A stretch of DNA of 64,000 nt from Liquorilactobacillus nagelii DSM 13675 (GTDB lineage: Bacteria; Bacillota; Bacilli; Lactobacillales; Lactobacillaceae): the NCBI RefSeq assembly GCF_019444005.1, contig NZ_CP049304.1, positions 2,108,001-2,172,000 of the forward strand, read 5' to 3'. Of the stretch, positions 18,869-27,870 are shown piece after piece; position 1 is the first letter of the stretch; the number at the start of each line of letters is the position of its first letter. The notes under the pieces were generated by a model that saw only the letters and a list, made by a program, of their open reading frames with translations, had not been told where the DNA came from and made no database searches. The translations under genes were made by a program, and so were the position numbers.

Positions 18869-19225
18869 ATGGATAATTATTATCAAGAAAAATTAAATCG
18901 ACAAAGAGTAGTAATCCTGAAAGCTATTTTGCAATGTTTGCAGGATTGGGATGAAACATTACCACAGGCAGAGTTGATTTTTAAAAAAAATAAACAGCAC
19001 ATTGCTGATTTAGAAAAACTGGGATTTTCTTTAAATAAATTGGATCAATCAGATCGAAAATTAGTGAATGAGATTGTTACTGAATATCAGCAGATTTTAA
19101 CTAAAATTCGCCAGGATAAAGCAGAAGTTAAAAGGCAAGTGTTAGAACTGACTTATTCACGAGGGGCATTGAAAGCTTATCTGGATCGTGATCGACGCCG
19201 ATCATTAATTGATTTTGATTTTTAG
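18869..19225 (+). CDS. FliT-like small helical protein between fliD and fliS
   Basis: 118 residues, charged and predicted helical (YQEKLNRQRVVILKAILQCLQDWDE ... TKIRQDKAEVKRQVLELTYSRGALKAYLD). No catalytic motif was recognised. Its place directly after fliD suggests a FliT-type chaperone for the cap protein, but sequence similarity is not obvious, and fliT normally follows fliS. It is translated within the fliD-fliS run (17-nt and 12-nt gaps). Confidence 0.65.
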   Translation: MDNYYQEKLNRQRVVILKAILQCLQDWDETLPQAELIFKKNKQHIADLEKLGFSLNKLDQSDRKLVNEIVTEYQQILTKIRQDKAEVKRQVLELTYSRGALKAYLDRDRRRSLIDFDF

Positions 19226-19237
19226 GAGTGGGAGAAA

Positions 19238-19615
19238 ATGGGGTATCAAGAGGTTAATAATAGTTATTTGAAGAATCAAGTAATGGGAGCATCGCCTATC
19301 AAGTTAGTAGTAATGCTATATGAAGGTGCAATTCGGAGCATGAAAATGGCAAAAGTAGCAATTGACAAACAAAATGTTGTCCAAGCACATACTCAGCTAG
19401 TCAAGGCACAAAATATTATTGCCGAGTTAAAGAATTCAGTAAACACTGATGTTGATGTTACAATTTCGCAGAACTTGATTAATTTATATGATTTTTGTAA
19501 TGAACAACTGCTTCAGGCTAATCTAAATAAAGACAATTCGCTAATTGATAACGCAATTAATACAATGTCTGAGTTACTAGATTCCTGGAAACAATTGGAA
19601 CAGAAAAAAGAATGA
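19238..19615 (+). CDS. fliS: Flagellin export chaperone FliS
   Basis: 125 residues with the FliS pattern (YLKNQVMGASPIKLVVMLYEGAIRSMKMAKVAID and the four-helix core). FliS binds the C-terminal flagellin helix in the cytoplasm and prevents early polymerisation. AGGAGTGGGAG precedes the ATG. It is the last gene of this flagellar run and is followed by a strong terminator. Confidence 0.95.
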   Translation: MGYQEVNNSYLKNQVMGASPIKLVVMLYEGAIRSMKMAKVAIDKQNVVQAHTQLVKAQNIIAELKNSVNTDVDVTISQNLINLYDFCNEQLLQANLNKDNSLIDNAINTMSELLDSWKQLEQKKE

Positions 19616-19626
19616 TTACAATTACC

Positions 19627-19676
19627 AAAAAGCCTGCCAAATTCATTATTTGAGATGAACTTGGCAGGCTTTTTTA
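19627..19676. terminator. Strong terminator shared by fliS and the convergent glycosyltransferase
   Basis: AAAAAGCCTGCCAA pairs with TTGGCAGGCTTTTTT around an AT-rich loop. Poly-A and poly-T flanks make it work in both directions, closing both the flagellar unit (+) and the gene at 19686-21884 (-). Confidence 0.88.
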
Positions 19677-19685
19677 ATCTTTTTA

Positions 19686-21884
19686 CTATTTTGTGATTTG
19701 ATGTAACAAGTCAGTTGCTTCAGAATCATTGGGAACAATTTCAACCAATGATTTCAATAAAGGCAACGCAACTTGTTTTTGATCAGCAGCAATTAAAGCA
19801 CGAATTTTAATTTTAATTTGTGCAGCTAACTGATTAAATTCCTGCTGATTATGTTTAACTTTTTTAATCTTATTATCAAAATTAAAAATTAATTTGTTTA
19901 TTAATGAGTTTCCCTTAGGATAAGCTTTTAGAGCTAGGTTTAGATTTTTGAGATAGTTAACTTCGTTCTGCATTTTTTTTGAAGAGAGTGCCGAGTGAAG
20001 GTAGTAAGCAAATTTGAAATTTGCTGGTAATAAGTTGTTAAGATTAAGCTGAAAGTTTTCAACGTTGTATATTTTATGAGCAAAGTTTAAAGAATCACAT
20101 ACATAATTATCAATTTCTCGATAAATATCTGTCAAAAGAATCTGATTACTGAACAAATATGTTTGTCTAAGATTCATGCATAGTAGGTCTCTTTGAGGGC
20201 ATTGAGGATAGCATTTTTCCATTTTGTTAATAAAGTTTGGTATGCTTTTAATTCTTTTGAGAAAGAAAGTATTAATGTAGTTAACTAAACTGTTTAATTC
20301 ATTAAAATCTAATGACAAAACAACACTGCTTGGATCCTTTTTACAAGTAACAAGCAAAATAAACAATTCTTCATATGGAGATGAACAAATAATTTTATTA
20401 TTTGCTAGTCTTTCCGTGAGTTGTTCCCTTTCGTTAGTGTTTTCATTATATAATTCAGCCTGCTGCAATTTGAAATAAGGATGATTTATATTAGTTCTGG
20501 TTAGCAATTCCATGAATTTTGTTTCATCTTCAAGTGTCAGAGAAAACTTATATGAATTGAAAATTTTACCTAATTTTAAGCAATTGGATTCTTTATCATT
20601 GATTTTTCTCCAAACATCAGCAAGAATCGTCGGATTATTATTCTTGAATGATATTTGACAAATAGTTAAAAGTACTTGAGAAAAGTTATCCAAATTAGAT
20701 GATAGAGGCAATTGGTTAATCAAATTGGAGCATTCGTTCCAATCCTTAACTTCAATTAGGTGGGATAGTACGGTTGAAGTCATATTAGCTAATTTAGTAT
20801 AAGAAACTGTGTAAGATAAGAAAGGTGTATATTGTTGTAGTAGATTTTCTTCATTATCTTTAAGCATATTGAAATTCATTAAGTATTCATTAAAAATAGT
20901 TTTTAAATTATCCTTACTGTTTAGTTGAATTAAAGCATTAAAAACAAAGTAATCAATCATACATAGATCATAATTTCTTAAAAACATTATTTTAAGGTAG
21001 TTTTTTGCTAGATTTATGACTTGATGCCAATTTTTATCTAATGAAGCAGACTGTAGCCAGTAACCCAAAATGGCGGCAGCAAAAGTCTGTTCATTTTCTT
21101 TGGGGTTATTTATTTTTTGAAAATTTCTCAATGCTAATTCAGCGAAGTAAGTTATTTTTTCTCGGTTCTTTGATGTGTCCCGATCATAACCAGCAATTAA
21201 TTGAGCCCAACTATGCATGTCCTGAGGAGACTTTGAAACAATACTTTTAAGTAGTTTATCGTTACGTTTGAATTTGTTTTTTCCAACTTCTTTAGCATAG
21301 CCATAGTGGTGAACAAAAGAAGTTACATATTTAGTTGGAGAGTAGGTTGGATCTAAAAATTCATGAACTTTTCCGCTGAAATGTGAATAATTCCAAAGTC
21401 TAGAACAACGATTAGACTTAGTTAGTTTAAAGTTAGTTCCAGTTGAGTCGTAATAATTATGGAAGTTGTAGGCTAATGAAAAATATTTATTTTGTTCATT
21501 TTCATTATTGAAAAACTCAACTAATTCGCTAACATCATCGAACCATTCATCATCATCAATAAACATGAACCATTTACCATGAGCTTCTTTGAGTCCGGCA
21601 TTTCGGGCAGCAGCAAAGTCATCACACCATTTAAAATGGACAACTTTATCGGCGTATTTTTCTGCAATTGCCAAAGAACCATCACTGTTCTCTGGTCCAA
21701 CAGTATCGACAACGATTAATTCACTGGGTACTTGGTACAATAAAGGCTGCAGTGATTCCATACAATTACGAATAGTTTTGATACTATTTGAAACTAACAG
21801 AGAAATTGTCAAAGTAGTTGTGTAAGGACGTTGATTCATCTGAACAAAGTTCCTTATTTTATTTTGTCGTGTAAGATCATTCAT
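19686..21884 (-). CDS. GT2 glycosyltransferase with TPR-like helical C-region, probable flagellin glycosyltransferase
   Basis: 732 residues. The N-terminal 250 are a family 2 glycosyltransferase (TISLLVSNSIKTIRNCMESL; ELIVVDTVGPENSDGS; FMFIDDDEWFDD with the DxD-type metal motif; DDFAAARNAG). The long remainder is alpha-helical with TPR-like repeats. The start has AAGGAG in front. It lies directly after the flagellar genes, facing them, and is read from a sigma-28-type promoter. Similar GT2/TPR proteins glycosylate flagellin in clostridia (family knowledge), so flagellin as the acceptor is a reasonable inference. The sugar donor cannot be read from the sequence. Confidence 0.82.
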   Translation of the reverse strand: MNDLTRQNKIRNFVQMNQRPYTTTLTISLLVSNSIKTIRNCMESLQPLLYQVPSELIVVDTVGPENSDGSLAIAEKYADKVVHFKWCDDFAAARNAGLKEAHGKWFMFIDDDEWFDDVSELVEFFNNENEQNKYFSLAYNFHNYYDSTGTNFKLTKSNRCSRLWNYSHFSGKVHEFLDPTYSPTKYVTSFVHHYGYAKEVGKNKFKRNDKLLKSIVSKSPQDMHSWAQLIAGYDRDTSKNREKITYFAELALRNFQKINNPKENEQTFAAAILGYWLQSASLDKNWHQVINLAKNYLKIMFLRNYDLCMIDYFVFNALIQLNSKDNLKTIFNEYLMNFNMLKDNEENLLQQYTPFLSYTVSYTKLANMTSTVLSHLIEVKDWNECSNLINQLPLSSNLDNFSQVLLTICQISFKNNNPTILADVWRKINDKESNCLKLGKIFNSYKFSLTLEDETKFMELLTRTNINHPYFKLQQAELYNENTNEREQLTERLANNKIICSSPYEELFILLVTCKKDPSSVVLSLDFNELNSLVNYINTFFLKRIKSIPNFINKMEKCYPQCPQRDLLCMNLRQTYLFSNQILLTDIYREIDNYVCDSLNFAHKIYNVENFQLNLNNLLPANFKFAYYLHSALSSKKMQNEVNYLKNLNLALKAYPKGNSLINKLIFNFDNKIKKVKHNQQEFNQLAAQIKIKIRALIAADQKQVALPLLKSLVEIVPNDSEATDLLHQITK

Positions 21885-21928
21885 TAAAAAAGCTCCTTAA
21901 ATGCTATTTAATACTTATCTACAGTCTA

Positions 21929-21955
21929 CTATCGGTTGGAAGAAGCAAGTTTTAA
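21929..21955 (-). promoter_or_regulatory. Sigma-28-type promoter of the GT2 gene (minus strand)
   Basis: Read on the minus strand: TTAA (21955-21952), 15 nt, ACCGATAG (21936-21929). It is about 45 nt before the GT2 start and back-to-back with the plus-strand copy at 21999-22025. Confidence 0.75.
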
Positions 21956-21998
21956 ACAACAAATTTTCAAATGGAAATTTTTTCTAATGAAATTAGAC

Positions 21999-22025
21999 TT
22001 AAAGTTATCTGTTGGCAACCGATAT
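21999..22025 (+). promoter_or_regulatory. Sigma-28-type promoter of the glycan cluster (plus strand)
   Basis: TTAA (21999-22002), 15 nt, ACCGATAT (22018-22025), about 38 nt before the first gene of the cluster. Spacing and core are the same as at 1489 and 34321. Confidence 0.78.
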
Positions 22026-22063
22026 AAAACTTAGGGTAAATAATAGACCGAGGTAGATAAGCA

Positions 22064-23557
22064 ATGATCTTTTTAAAAAAAAAGCGTCGATTACTAGAAT
22101 TGTTGAAAACGATAATTCAAATGACAGATTTATTAGAAAATGAGAATGAACAGGCTAATGTTATTGCCAATTGTCAAATAGCTATCAGTACAATCTATGA
22201 TAACCTTATAGCTGAATTTTCTGAAAAAGAAACCGTTTTTGCTGACTTGCAGGCAGTATACGATCTCTTAACTTTGATTAATGAACAAGAAATTACTGTT
22301 AATGCAGAATTAACTGTAAAAATGAAGCAGCTCCTACAAATTATTTTTAGTAAACTTGATAAACTAATTCCACTTAAGCTAAATGTAGCGTTTATGCCAT
22401 ATAAGGTGACAATGTGGGATAGTCTAGCCTCAATATATGAAACGGCTCAGAAAGATCCTGATTGTGTAACAAAGGTGATTCCCATCCCATACTATAAATT
22501 AGCAGATAGTCAAAAAATTCCAACTTATGAAGGTGATTTGTTTCCTGAAGATGTAAAAATTACACCATTTGACCAATACAATTTAGAACAAGAAGAACCG
22601 GACATTATTTTTATTCATAATGCGTATGATCAATTTAATACAATTACACAAGTGGATGAAAGATTCTTTACCTCCAATTTAAAGAAATATACTAATATGT
22701 TGGTATATGTACCATATCATATTACTGGACTCAGAAAGCTAACCGGTAATAATCAATATTTTGCTTATACAACACCAACTATGGGAAATATAGATAAGAT
22801 TATTGTTGCTGGACAATATGTTAAAGATGCAGCTATTAAATACGGTATTCCAGCTGAAAAGGTTTTGGCCTTAGGATCACCTAAGCTGGATGCGGTTTAT
22901 CAAGTAACTAAAAAGGGCAAAAATATTCCTCCCAAATGGCAAAATCAATTGACAGGAAAATTTGTTTTTGCTTTAGATACAAATTGTATGTTTTTAATCA
23001 ATGATTCTTTTTATGGTTTGGCTTTTATTGAGCAAGTTTTTGATGCAGCCCGAATGATTCCTAATTGTGCAGTTATCTGGCGACCTCACCCATTGACACG
23101 GATTTCAATTGCTCATTACCTTCCTCAAATGTTAGAGCGATATGATCAAATGGTTAAAGAAATTAAAGAACGTTCACCAAGATATCCAAATATTATTTTT
23201 GATGACGGGGCAGAGTATCAATCCTTTTTGAATTCTTCTGACGCGTACATTTCACAGCCAAATTCTTTAATGGCATCCTATACGATAACAAATCGACCAA
23301 TCATTATAGCATCAGATAAATTAGATAAATATAATTTGATGCCAGATGAAGCTTTTTATCATTTTTATGATTTAGAGTATCCTTGGCAGCAAATTGCTAA
23401 GGATTTAGTTAATGGGAAAGATATAAAAAGAAAATACCGAAAAAATTTAGCTAATTCTATTTATAGTTATACAGATGGTACAAGTGGAAAAAGGATTTAC
23501 GAGGAGATAAAAAAAGAAAATTTAAATAATTTTTTAAAAAGGAATTTTAAATTATGA
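22064..23557 (+). CDS. CDP-glycerol glycerophosphotransferase-like protein
   Basis: 497 residues. After a helical N-terminal region (1-110) comes a GT-B-like domain of the TagB/TagF family: YVPYHITGL, a GSPKLD motif near 280, VIWRPHP near 345, and a Ser-rich late motif (YISQPNSLMASYTITNRPIII). Enzymes of this family move a phospho-alcohol from a CDP carrier to a glycan. There is no membrane-binding polymerase half as in long TagF. The gene opens the plus-strand cluster behind a sigma-28-type promoter and overlaps licD by 4 nt. Clostridioides difficile 630 has a member of this family in its flagellin modification locus (known), which supports a flagellar role. Confidence 0.8.
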   Translation: MIFLKKKRRLLELLKTIIQMTDLLENENEQANVIANCQIAISTIYDNLIAEFSEKETVFADLQAVYDLLTLINEQEITVNAELTVKMKQLLQIIFSKLDKLIPLKLNVAFMPYKVTMWDSLASIYETAQKDPDCVTKVIPIPYYKLADSQKIPTYEGDLFPEDVKITPFDQYNLEQEEPDIIFIHNAYDQFNTITQVDERFFTSNLKKYTNMLVYVPYHITGLRKLTGNNQYFAYTTPTMGNIDKIIVAGQYVKDAAIKYGIPAEKVLALGSPKLDAVYQVTKKGKNIPPKWQNQLTGKFVFALDTNCMFLINDSFYGLAFIEQVFDAARMIPNCAVIWRPHPLTRISIAHYLPQMLERYDQMVKEIKERSPRYPNIIFDDGAEYQSFLNSSDAYISQPNSLMASYTITNRPIIIASDKLDKYNLMPDEAFYHFYDLEYPWQQIAKDLVNGKDIKRKYRKNLANSIYSYTDGTSGKRIYEEIKKENLNNFLKRNFKL

Positions 23558-24393
23558 AAAAGACAATCAATTTATCTTCCATTCAATTAAGAAAACTTCA
23601 TCAGGTTGATTTAGAGATATTACTTGAATTTGATCGAATCTGTCGAAAATACAAAATTAAATATTCGCTTGATGGAGGGACATTATTAGGTGCTGTTAGA
23701 GAAAAAGGCTTTATTCCGTGGGACGATGATGTTGATGTTGTTGTTTCAAGAAAAGAATATAATAAGTTTTTTAAAGTATGTCAACAAGATTTGGATCGTT
23801 CACGTTTCTTTTTGCAAAATTATCGTACGGATAAAAATTATATTTTTGGTTATGCAAAATTAAGGCGTAAGGAAACTGTATTTAAAAGAGTTGGACAAGA
23901 TCATTTAAAACAAAAGGGTGGGATTTTTATCGATATTTTTATCAGAGATAATGTTCCAGACTCATTTCCACTGAGACAAGTTCATTGTTTTGTATGTTAT
24001 ATCTTAAAGACGATTTTAAATTCGGAACTGAATAAGGTTAATGGAAGAAACTTTTTAATTCGCTATTGGAATAAACTTTTGAATTTAGTTCCTTCAAGGA
24101 CAGCTTTTTGCATACTAGGCAAAATTGCTGATTTTTCTAATAGAAAAGAAACGAGATTATGGAGAACGTATACGTTTAGTATGCCGCATAGTGAATATGG
24201 TTTTCCAAAGGAAATTTGTCAAGAATTTATAGAAATAGAATTCGAGAAACATCAATTCATGGCTTACAAACGTAGTCAGGAGTATTTGACTATTCTTTAT
24301 GGCCCAAACTTTATGCAACGTCCTCCTGTTGAGGAACAAGTAGGACACAATTATGTTAATGAAATAAATTTTGGACATGCCTGTGATCGATAG
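23554..24393 (+). CDS. LicD family phosphotransferase
   Basis: 279 residues with the LicD nucleotidyltransferase-fold signature: LDGGTLLGAVREKGFIPWDDDVDV at about residues 39-62, including the acidic triad after Trp56. LicD proteins transfer phosphocholine or similar phospho-alcohols from CDP carriers onto sugars. No choline kinase or choline transporter (licA/licB) is present here, so the substrate is probably another CDP-alcohol made by the neighbours. ATGA overlap with the preceding gene. Confidence 0.85.
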   Translation: MKKTINLSSIQLRKLHQVDLEILLEFDRICRKYKIKYSLDGGTLLGAVREKGFIPWDDDVDVVVSRKEYNKFFKVCQQDLDRSRFFLQNYRTDKNYIFGYAKLRRKETVFKRVGQDHLKQKGGIFIDIFIRDNVPDSFPLRQVHCFVCYILKTILNSELNKVNGRNFLIRYWNKLLNLVPSRTAFCILGKIADFSNRKETRLWRTYTFSMPHSEYGFPKEICQEFIEIEFEKHQFMAYKRSQEYLTILYGPNFMQRPPVEEQVGHNYVNEINFGHACDR

Positions 24394-24435
24394 TCAGATC
24401 TGAAGATATATGCCATACATTGGGGAGATTTTTCG

Positions 24436-25779
24436 ATGACTAAAGTAATAACATATGGGACCTTTGATTTGTTACATAACGGTCATTTACAATTATTAAA
24501 AAGAGCAAAAAAATTAGGCGATTTTTTAATAGTTGGAGTAACTGCTGACAGCTTTGATCAAGCACGAGGAAAAATAAATGTTCAACAAAATTTATCGGAA
24601 AGAATTGCAAATATCAAGGCTACAGGCTTGGCCGATCAGATAATTGTTGAAGAATATGAAGGACAAAAAATTGATGATATTAGAAGATTTAATATTGATA
24701 TTTTTGCAGTAGGTTCTGATTGGAACGGTAAATTTGATTATCTAAAGGATTATTGTCAGGTTATTTATTTAGATAGAACGCAGGGTATATCAAGTAGTCA
24801 GTTAAGAACTAATAAAAACAAATTAAGAATAGGAATCATAGGACGTTCATATCATGTTTACAAATTCATTAGAGAATCAAGATTTATTAATGGTGTCAAA
24901 ATAATAGGATTGTGTACAGATGAACGTCGCCCCTTTTCAGTAGAAATTGATAGTTCAATAATTGTTACTAACGATTTTGATGAACTATTAAAAAAGGTTG
25001 ATGCTTTGTATATCACTTCTAAGATAGACAAACATTTTTCTCAGATAAAACAAGCGTTAAAAGAAAAAAAACATGTTCTATGTGAAATGCCAATTACATT
25101 AGATGCGAAAGAATATGATGTGTTATCAAATCTAGCAGAAGAACAAAACTGTATTTTAATGCCAGCTTTAAAAACTGCTTACGCAACAGCTTATTATCGC
25201 TTATTGCTATTAATCAAGAGCGGCAGAATTGGTGATGTGGTAGCTGTTGATTCAGTTTGTACAAGTTTAGCATCGCAAAATAATTTAAAAAATCATAAGA
25301 AACTGGATGTATGGGGAAGCATGGAAGCGTGGGGTGCAATTGCAATTCTTCCGATTTTTCAAATTTTGGGCACAAATTATCAAAGTAAAATAACGATTTC
25401 TAAAAAATTCGATAAAAGTGACAGCTTTGATTTATTTACAAAAACAGATTATGTTTTCAATCATGCCACAGGATCTTTTATGGTTGGAAAGGGAATAAAG
25501 TCAGAGGGGCAATTAATTATTTCAGGAACAATGGGTTATGTTATTGTACCCGCCCCATGGTGGAAAACGGACTATTTTGAGATTAGATATGAAAATTCTC
25601 AAAATAATAAACGTGTTTTTTATCAGTTAGAAGGAGAAGGAATCCGATATGAAATTTTAGCTTTTATGAAGGGAATCGAACTTGGTAACTCTAATCAATA
25701 TATATCTTCAAGTGTAACACGGAAAATTTGCAATGAATTTAAAGATTATTATCAGCAAAAATATTTAATTAATATATAG
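24436..25779 (+). CDS. Fusion: TagD-like cytidylyltransferase + Gfo/Idh/MocA-type oxidoreductase
   Basis: 447 residues in two parts. Residues 1-125 are a glycerol-3-phosphate cytidylyltransferase-type domain (MTKVITYGTFDLLHNGH with the HNGH motif at 14-17; GISSSQLR at 117-124). Residues 130-447 have a Rossmann start (RIGIIGRSYHVYKF) and a Gfo/Idh/MocA layout. In the family's EKP motif the lysine is replaced: HVLCEMPIT. That lysine is normally catalytic, so the second domain may bind but not oxidise, or may use other residues. The fusion suggests one protein makes both the CDP-carrier and its alcohol. The order of action is inference. Confidence 0.82.
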   Translation: MTKVITYGTFDLLHNGHLQLLKRAKKLGDFLIVGVTADSFDQARGKINVQQNLSERIANIKATGLADQIIVEEYEGQKIDDIRRFNIDIFAVGSDWNGKFDYLKDYCQVIYLDRTQGISSSQLRTNKNKLRIGIIGRSYHVYKFIRESRFINGVKIIGLCTDERRPFSVEIDSSIIVTNDFDELLKKVDALYITSKIDKHFSQIKQALKEKKHVLCEMPITLDAKEYDVLSNLAEEQNCILMPALKTAYATAYYRLLLLIKSGRIGDVVAVDSVCTSLASQNNLKNHKKLDVWGSMEAWGAIAILPIFQILGTNYQSKITISKKFDKSDSFDLFTKTDYVFNHATGSFMVGKGIKSEGQLIISGTMGYVIVPAPWWKTDYFEIRYENSQNNKRVFYQLEGEGIRYEILAFMKGIELGNSNQYISSSVTRKICNEFKDYYQQKYLINI

Positions 25780-25795
25780 TTTTTAGGAGGAAAAA

Positions 25796-26860
25796 ATGGA
25801 ATTTTATGTTAATAAAAACATTATGAAAACAAAACGCATATTTCCAAAGCAAAACAGATATAATTTTTATCGTTTTGATATGAATGAAAATCCTGAAGGT
25901 TTACCAAAAAGTTTTGTTGATAGTGTTTTAAAAGAAATAACTCCAGAATTTCTTGCAACTTATCCAGAACCAGACAATTTTGTTGCAAAATATGCTACTT
26001 ATATGCATATTTCTGAAAATAATGTATTAACAACTAATGGTTCGGATATGGCAATTAGATATGTATTTGAAACCTTTGCTAAAGAAAGTAGTGAGGTGGT
26101 AACGGTATCTCCTACTTTTGGAATGTACGATGTAAACTGCAATATCTTGGGCTTAAAACACATTCCTGTTGAATATGAAAAAGATTTAACAATTAATGTT
26201 GAAAAAATATTAAATTCGATAAACAAAGGAGTTAGGATAGTTGTTTTAGTAAATCCTAATAATCCTGTTGGTAATGTGTATTCTCGAGAAAATGTTGAAA
26301 GAATAATAAAGAGAGCAAAAGAAGTTGGAGCGATTGTATTAATTGATGAGGCATATCATTATTTTTATCCAAATTCATTAATTGATGTAGCTTTAAAGTA
26401 TCAGAATGTTATAGTTTTAAGAACTTTTTCTAAATTGTTTTCCTTAGCTGCTTGCCGAATGGGTATTGTAATTAGCAATCCAACCATTATTCATTATTTA
26501 AGAAATGCAAGATTAACGTTTGAAACTAATTCAATCGCGTTGTTGTTTGGAGAAAGAATTTTAGAAAACCAAGGTTTAATAAATAATCTAATTGAAAGCG
26601 AAATTACTGGCAAAAAATATCTCGTAAGTGAACTTAAAAAAGAAAACTATGTTTATCTTGAATGTGAAGGCAACTTCGTTTTGATAAAGCCAAAGTATTT
26701 TTCTCCACTAGAGATTGAAAAGGTTTTGTGCTTAAAAAAGAGAATATTGATTCATTCTTATGAAAGTGGAATTTTGAAAGATTATTTTAGAGTTTCAATT
26801 GGATCAGAAAAAATGATGAAATTATTCACAGATGCTTTTTTTGATGTTGATAAAAAATAG
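25796..26860 (+). CDS. PLP-dependent aminotransferase/decarboxylase of the HisC/CobD type
   Basis: 354 residues, fold-type I PLP enzyme. Key residues are visible: NPNNPVG (Asn155), DEAYHYF (Asp184), RTFSKLFSLAACRMG (Lys213 for the Schiff base and Arg221). It resembles histidinol-phosphate aminotransferases and threonine-phosphate decarboxylases, which share this fold and bind a phosphate. No his or cob genes are nearby, so it probably supplies an amino-alcohol or amino sugar to the glycan cluster (inference). GGAGG precedes the ATG. Confidence 0.82.
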   Translation: MEFYVNKNIMKTKRIFPKQNRYNFYRFDMNENPEGLPKSFVDSVLKEITPEFLATYPEPDNFVAKYATYMHISENNVLTTNGSDMAIRYVFETFAKESSEVVTVSPTFGMYDVNCNILGLKHIPVEYEKDLTINVEKILNSINKGVRIVVLVNPNNPVGNVYSRENVERIIKRAKEVGAIVLIDEAYHYFYPNSLIDVALKYQNVIVLRTFSKLFSLAACRMGIVISNPTIIHYLRNARLTFETNSIALLFGERILENQGLINNLIESEITGKKYLVSELKKENYVYLECEGNFVLIKPKYFSPLEIEKVLCLKKRILIHSYESGILKDYFRVSIGSEKMMKLFTDAFFDVDKK

Positions 26861-27114
26861 TTTTACCAGACCCATGTATGAATTTATGTAGGCGGGAGAA
26901 TAGAAATGAATTTAAGAGAAAATCAAATTATATTGGAGCAATAACCAGTTTCTTATTTGGTGAACGCATCGGTAATGAAGATTTTCCATTACGGGGAATT
27001 CTTAATCGAATAAAATAAAAACATGAAAATAACTTTTTACAAGTAGTTGTGTTACAGGAAAGGAAAATTTATATCAATTGACTAGGGCTAATGATAATTT
27101 GTAACTTATGAGTA

Positions 27115-27120
27115 TATAAT
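27115..27120 (+). promoter_or_regulatory. Possible internal sigma-A -10 element
   Basis: A perfect TATAAT lies 18 nt before the next start at 27138. No good -35 at 16-18 nt was found (TTGACT at 27078 is too far). Weak evidence that the last two genes can be read separately. Confidence 0.35.
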
Positions 27121-27137
27121 ATATAGGGTGATAATTC

Positions 27138-27854
27138 ATGAATATTGCTTTAATAATTGCGGGTGGTTCAGGTAGAAGAATGGGGCAGGATATTCCTAAA
27201 CAATTTGTTAACATTTATAATAAACCGGTCTTAATTTACACATTACAAACCTTTCAGGCTCACCCCAAAATAGATTTTATTGAATTAGTTTGTATCGCAG
27301 GCTGGCAAGATATTGTTAAGGCTTATGCTAAACAATTCAGCATAAATAAGTTGAAATTAATTGTTCAAGGTGGCAATACAGTACAAGAGTCTATTAGAAA
27401 TGGTGTTTATAATTTAGAAAAATGGTGTAAAAATGATGACACAGTTATTATTCATGATGGGGTGAGACCGCTAGTGGATGAAGAAGTATTGTCCGATGTA
27501 ATTGTGAAGTGTCAGCAATATGGTAATGCGGTTTCGGCATTACCTTACAATGAACAAATGTTTGTAGTTGAAGATGATTTGTCAACTCAAAAATATATTC
27601 CACGTGAAACATTAAGGCGTGTGTCAACTCCTCAGGCATATAAATATGGAAAACTTTATTGGGCGTACCATAAAGCTTTTAAGGAAAAAATTGGTATTTA
27701 TGGTTCGGCTTATGTAAATACAATGATGGTTGATTTAGGAGAAAAATTATATTTCTCAGCTGGTTCTGAAAAGAATATCAAATTAACTACTAAGGAAGAT
27801 TTAGATTTATTTAAAGCATATCTAAAAATTGAGGACGACCCTTGGATTAAATGA
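27138..27854 (+). CDS. TarI/IspD-family cytidylyltransferase
   Basis: 238 residues. N-terminal nucleotide site (IIAGGSGRRMGQDIPKQF), then IHDGVRPLVDEEV and the late motif IPRETLRRVSTPQAY. The family includes IspD and TarI (D-ribitol-5-phosphate cytidylyltransferase). In this setting a CDP-ribitol or similar CDP-alcohol product is more likely than isoprenoid synthesis. It is the second cytidylyltransferase of the cluster, the other being the fused TagD-like domain. A parS-like 16-mer lies inside the gene (27596-27611). Confidence 0.85.
   Translation: MNIALIIAGGSGRRMGQDIPKQFVNIYNKPVLIYTLQTFQAHPKIDFIELVCIAGWQDIVKAYAKQFSINKLKLIVQGGNTVQESIRNGVYNLEKWCKNDDTVIIHDGVRPLVDEEVLSDVIVKCQQYGNAVSALPYNEQMFVVEDDLSTQKYIPRETLRRVSTPQAYKYGKLYWAYHKAFKEKIGIYGSAYVNTMMVDLGEKLYFSAGSEKNIKLTTKEDLDLFKAYLKIEDDPWIK
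27596..27611. promoter_or_regulatory. parS-like ParB-binding site (one mismatch)
   Basis: TATTCCACGTGAAACA matches the Bacillus parS consensus TGTTNCACGTGAAACA at every fixed position except the second. It is within a coding region (encoding part of the conserved IPRETL motif), so chance is possible. The soj-parB genes are 11 kb downstream. Confidence 0.45.
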
Positions 27855-27870
27855 AGAGGAGAAAAGTATT

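Noticed and set aside
23554..24393. Reading licD as a phosphocholine lic1-type locus
   Set aside because: No choline kinase, transporter or LicC gene is present; other CDP-alcohols fit better.
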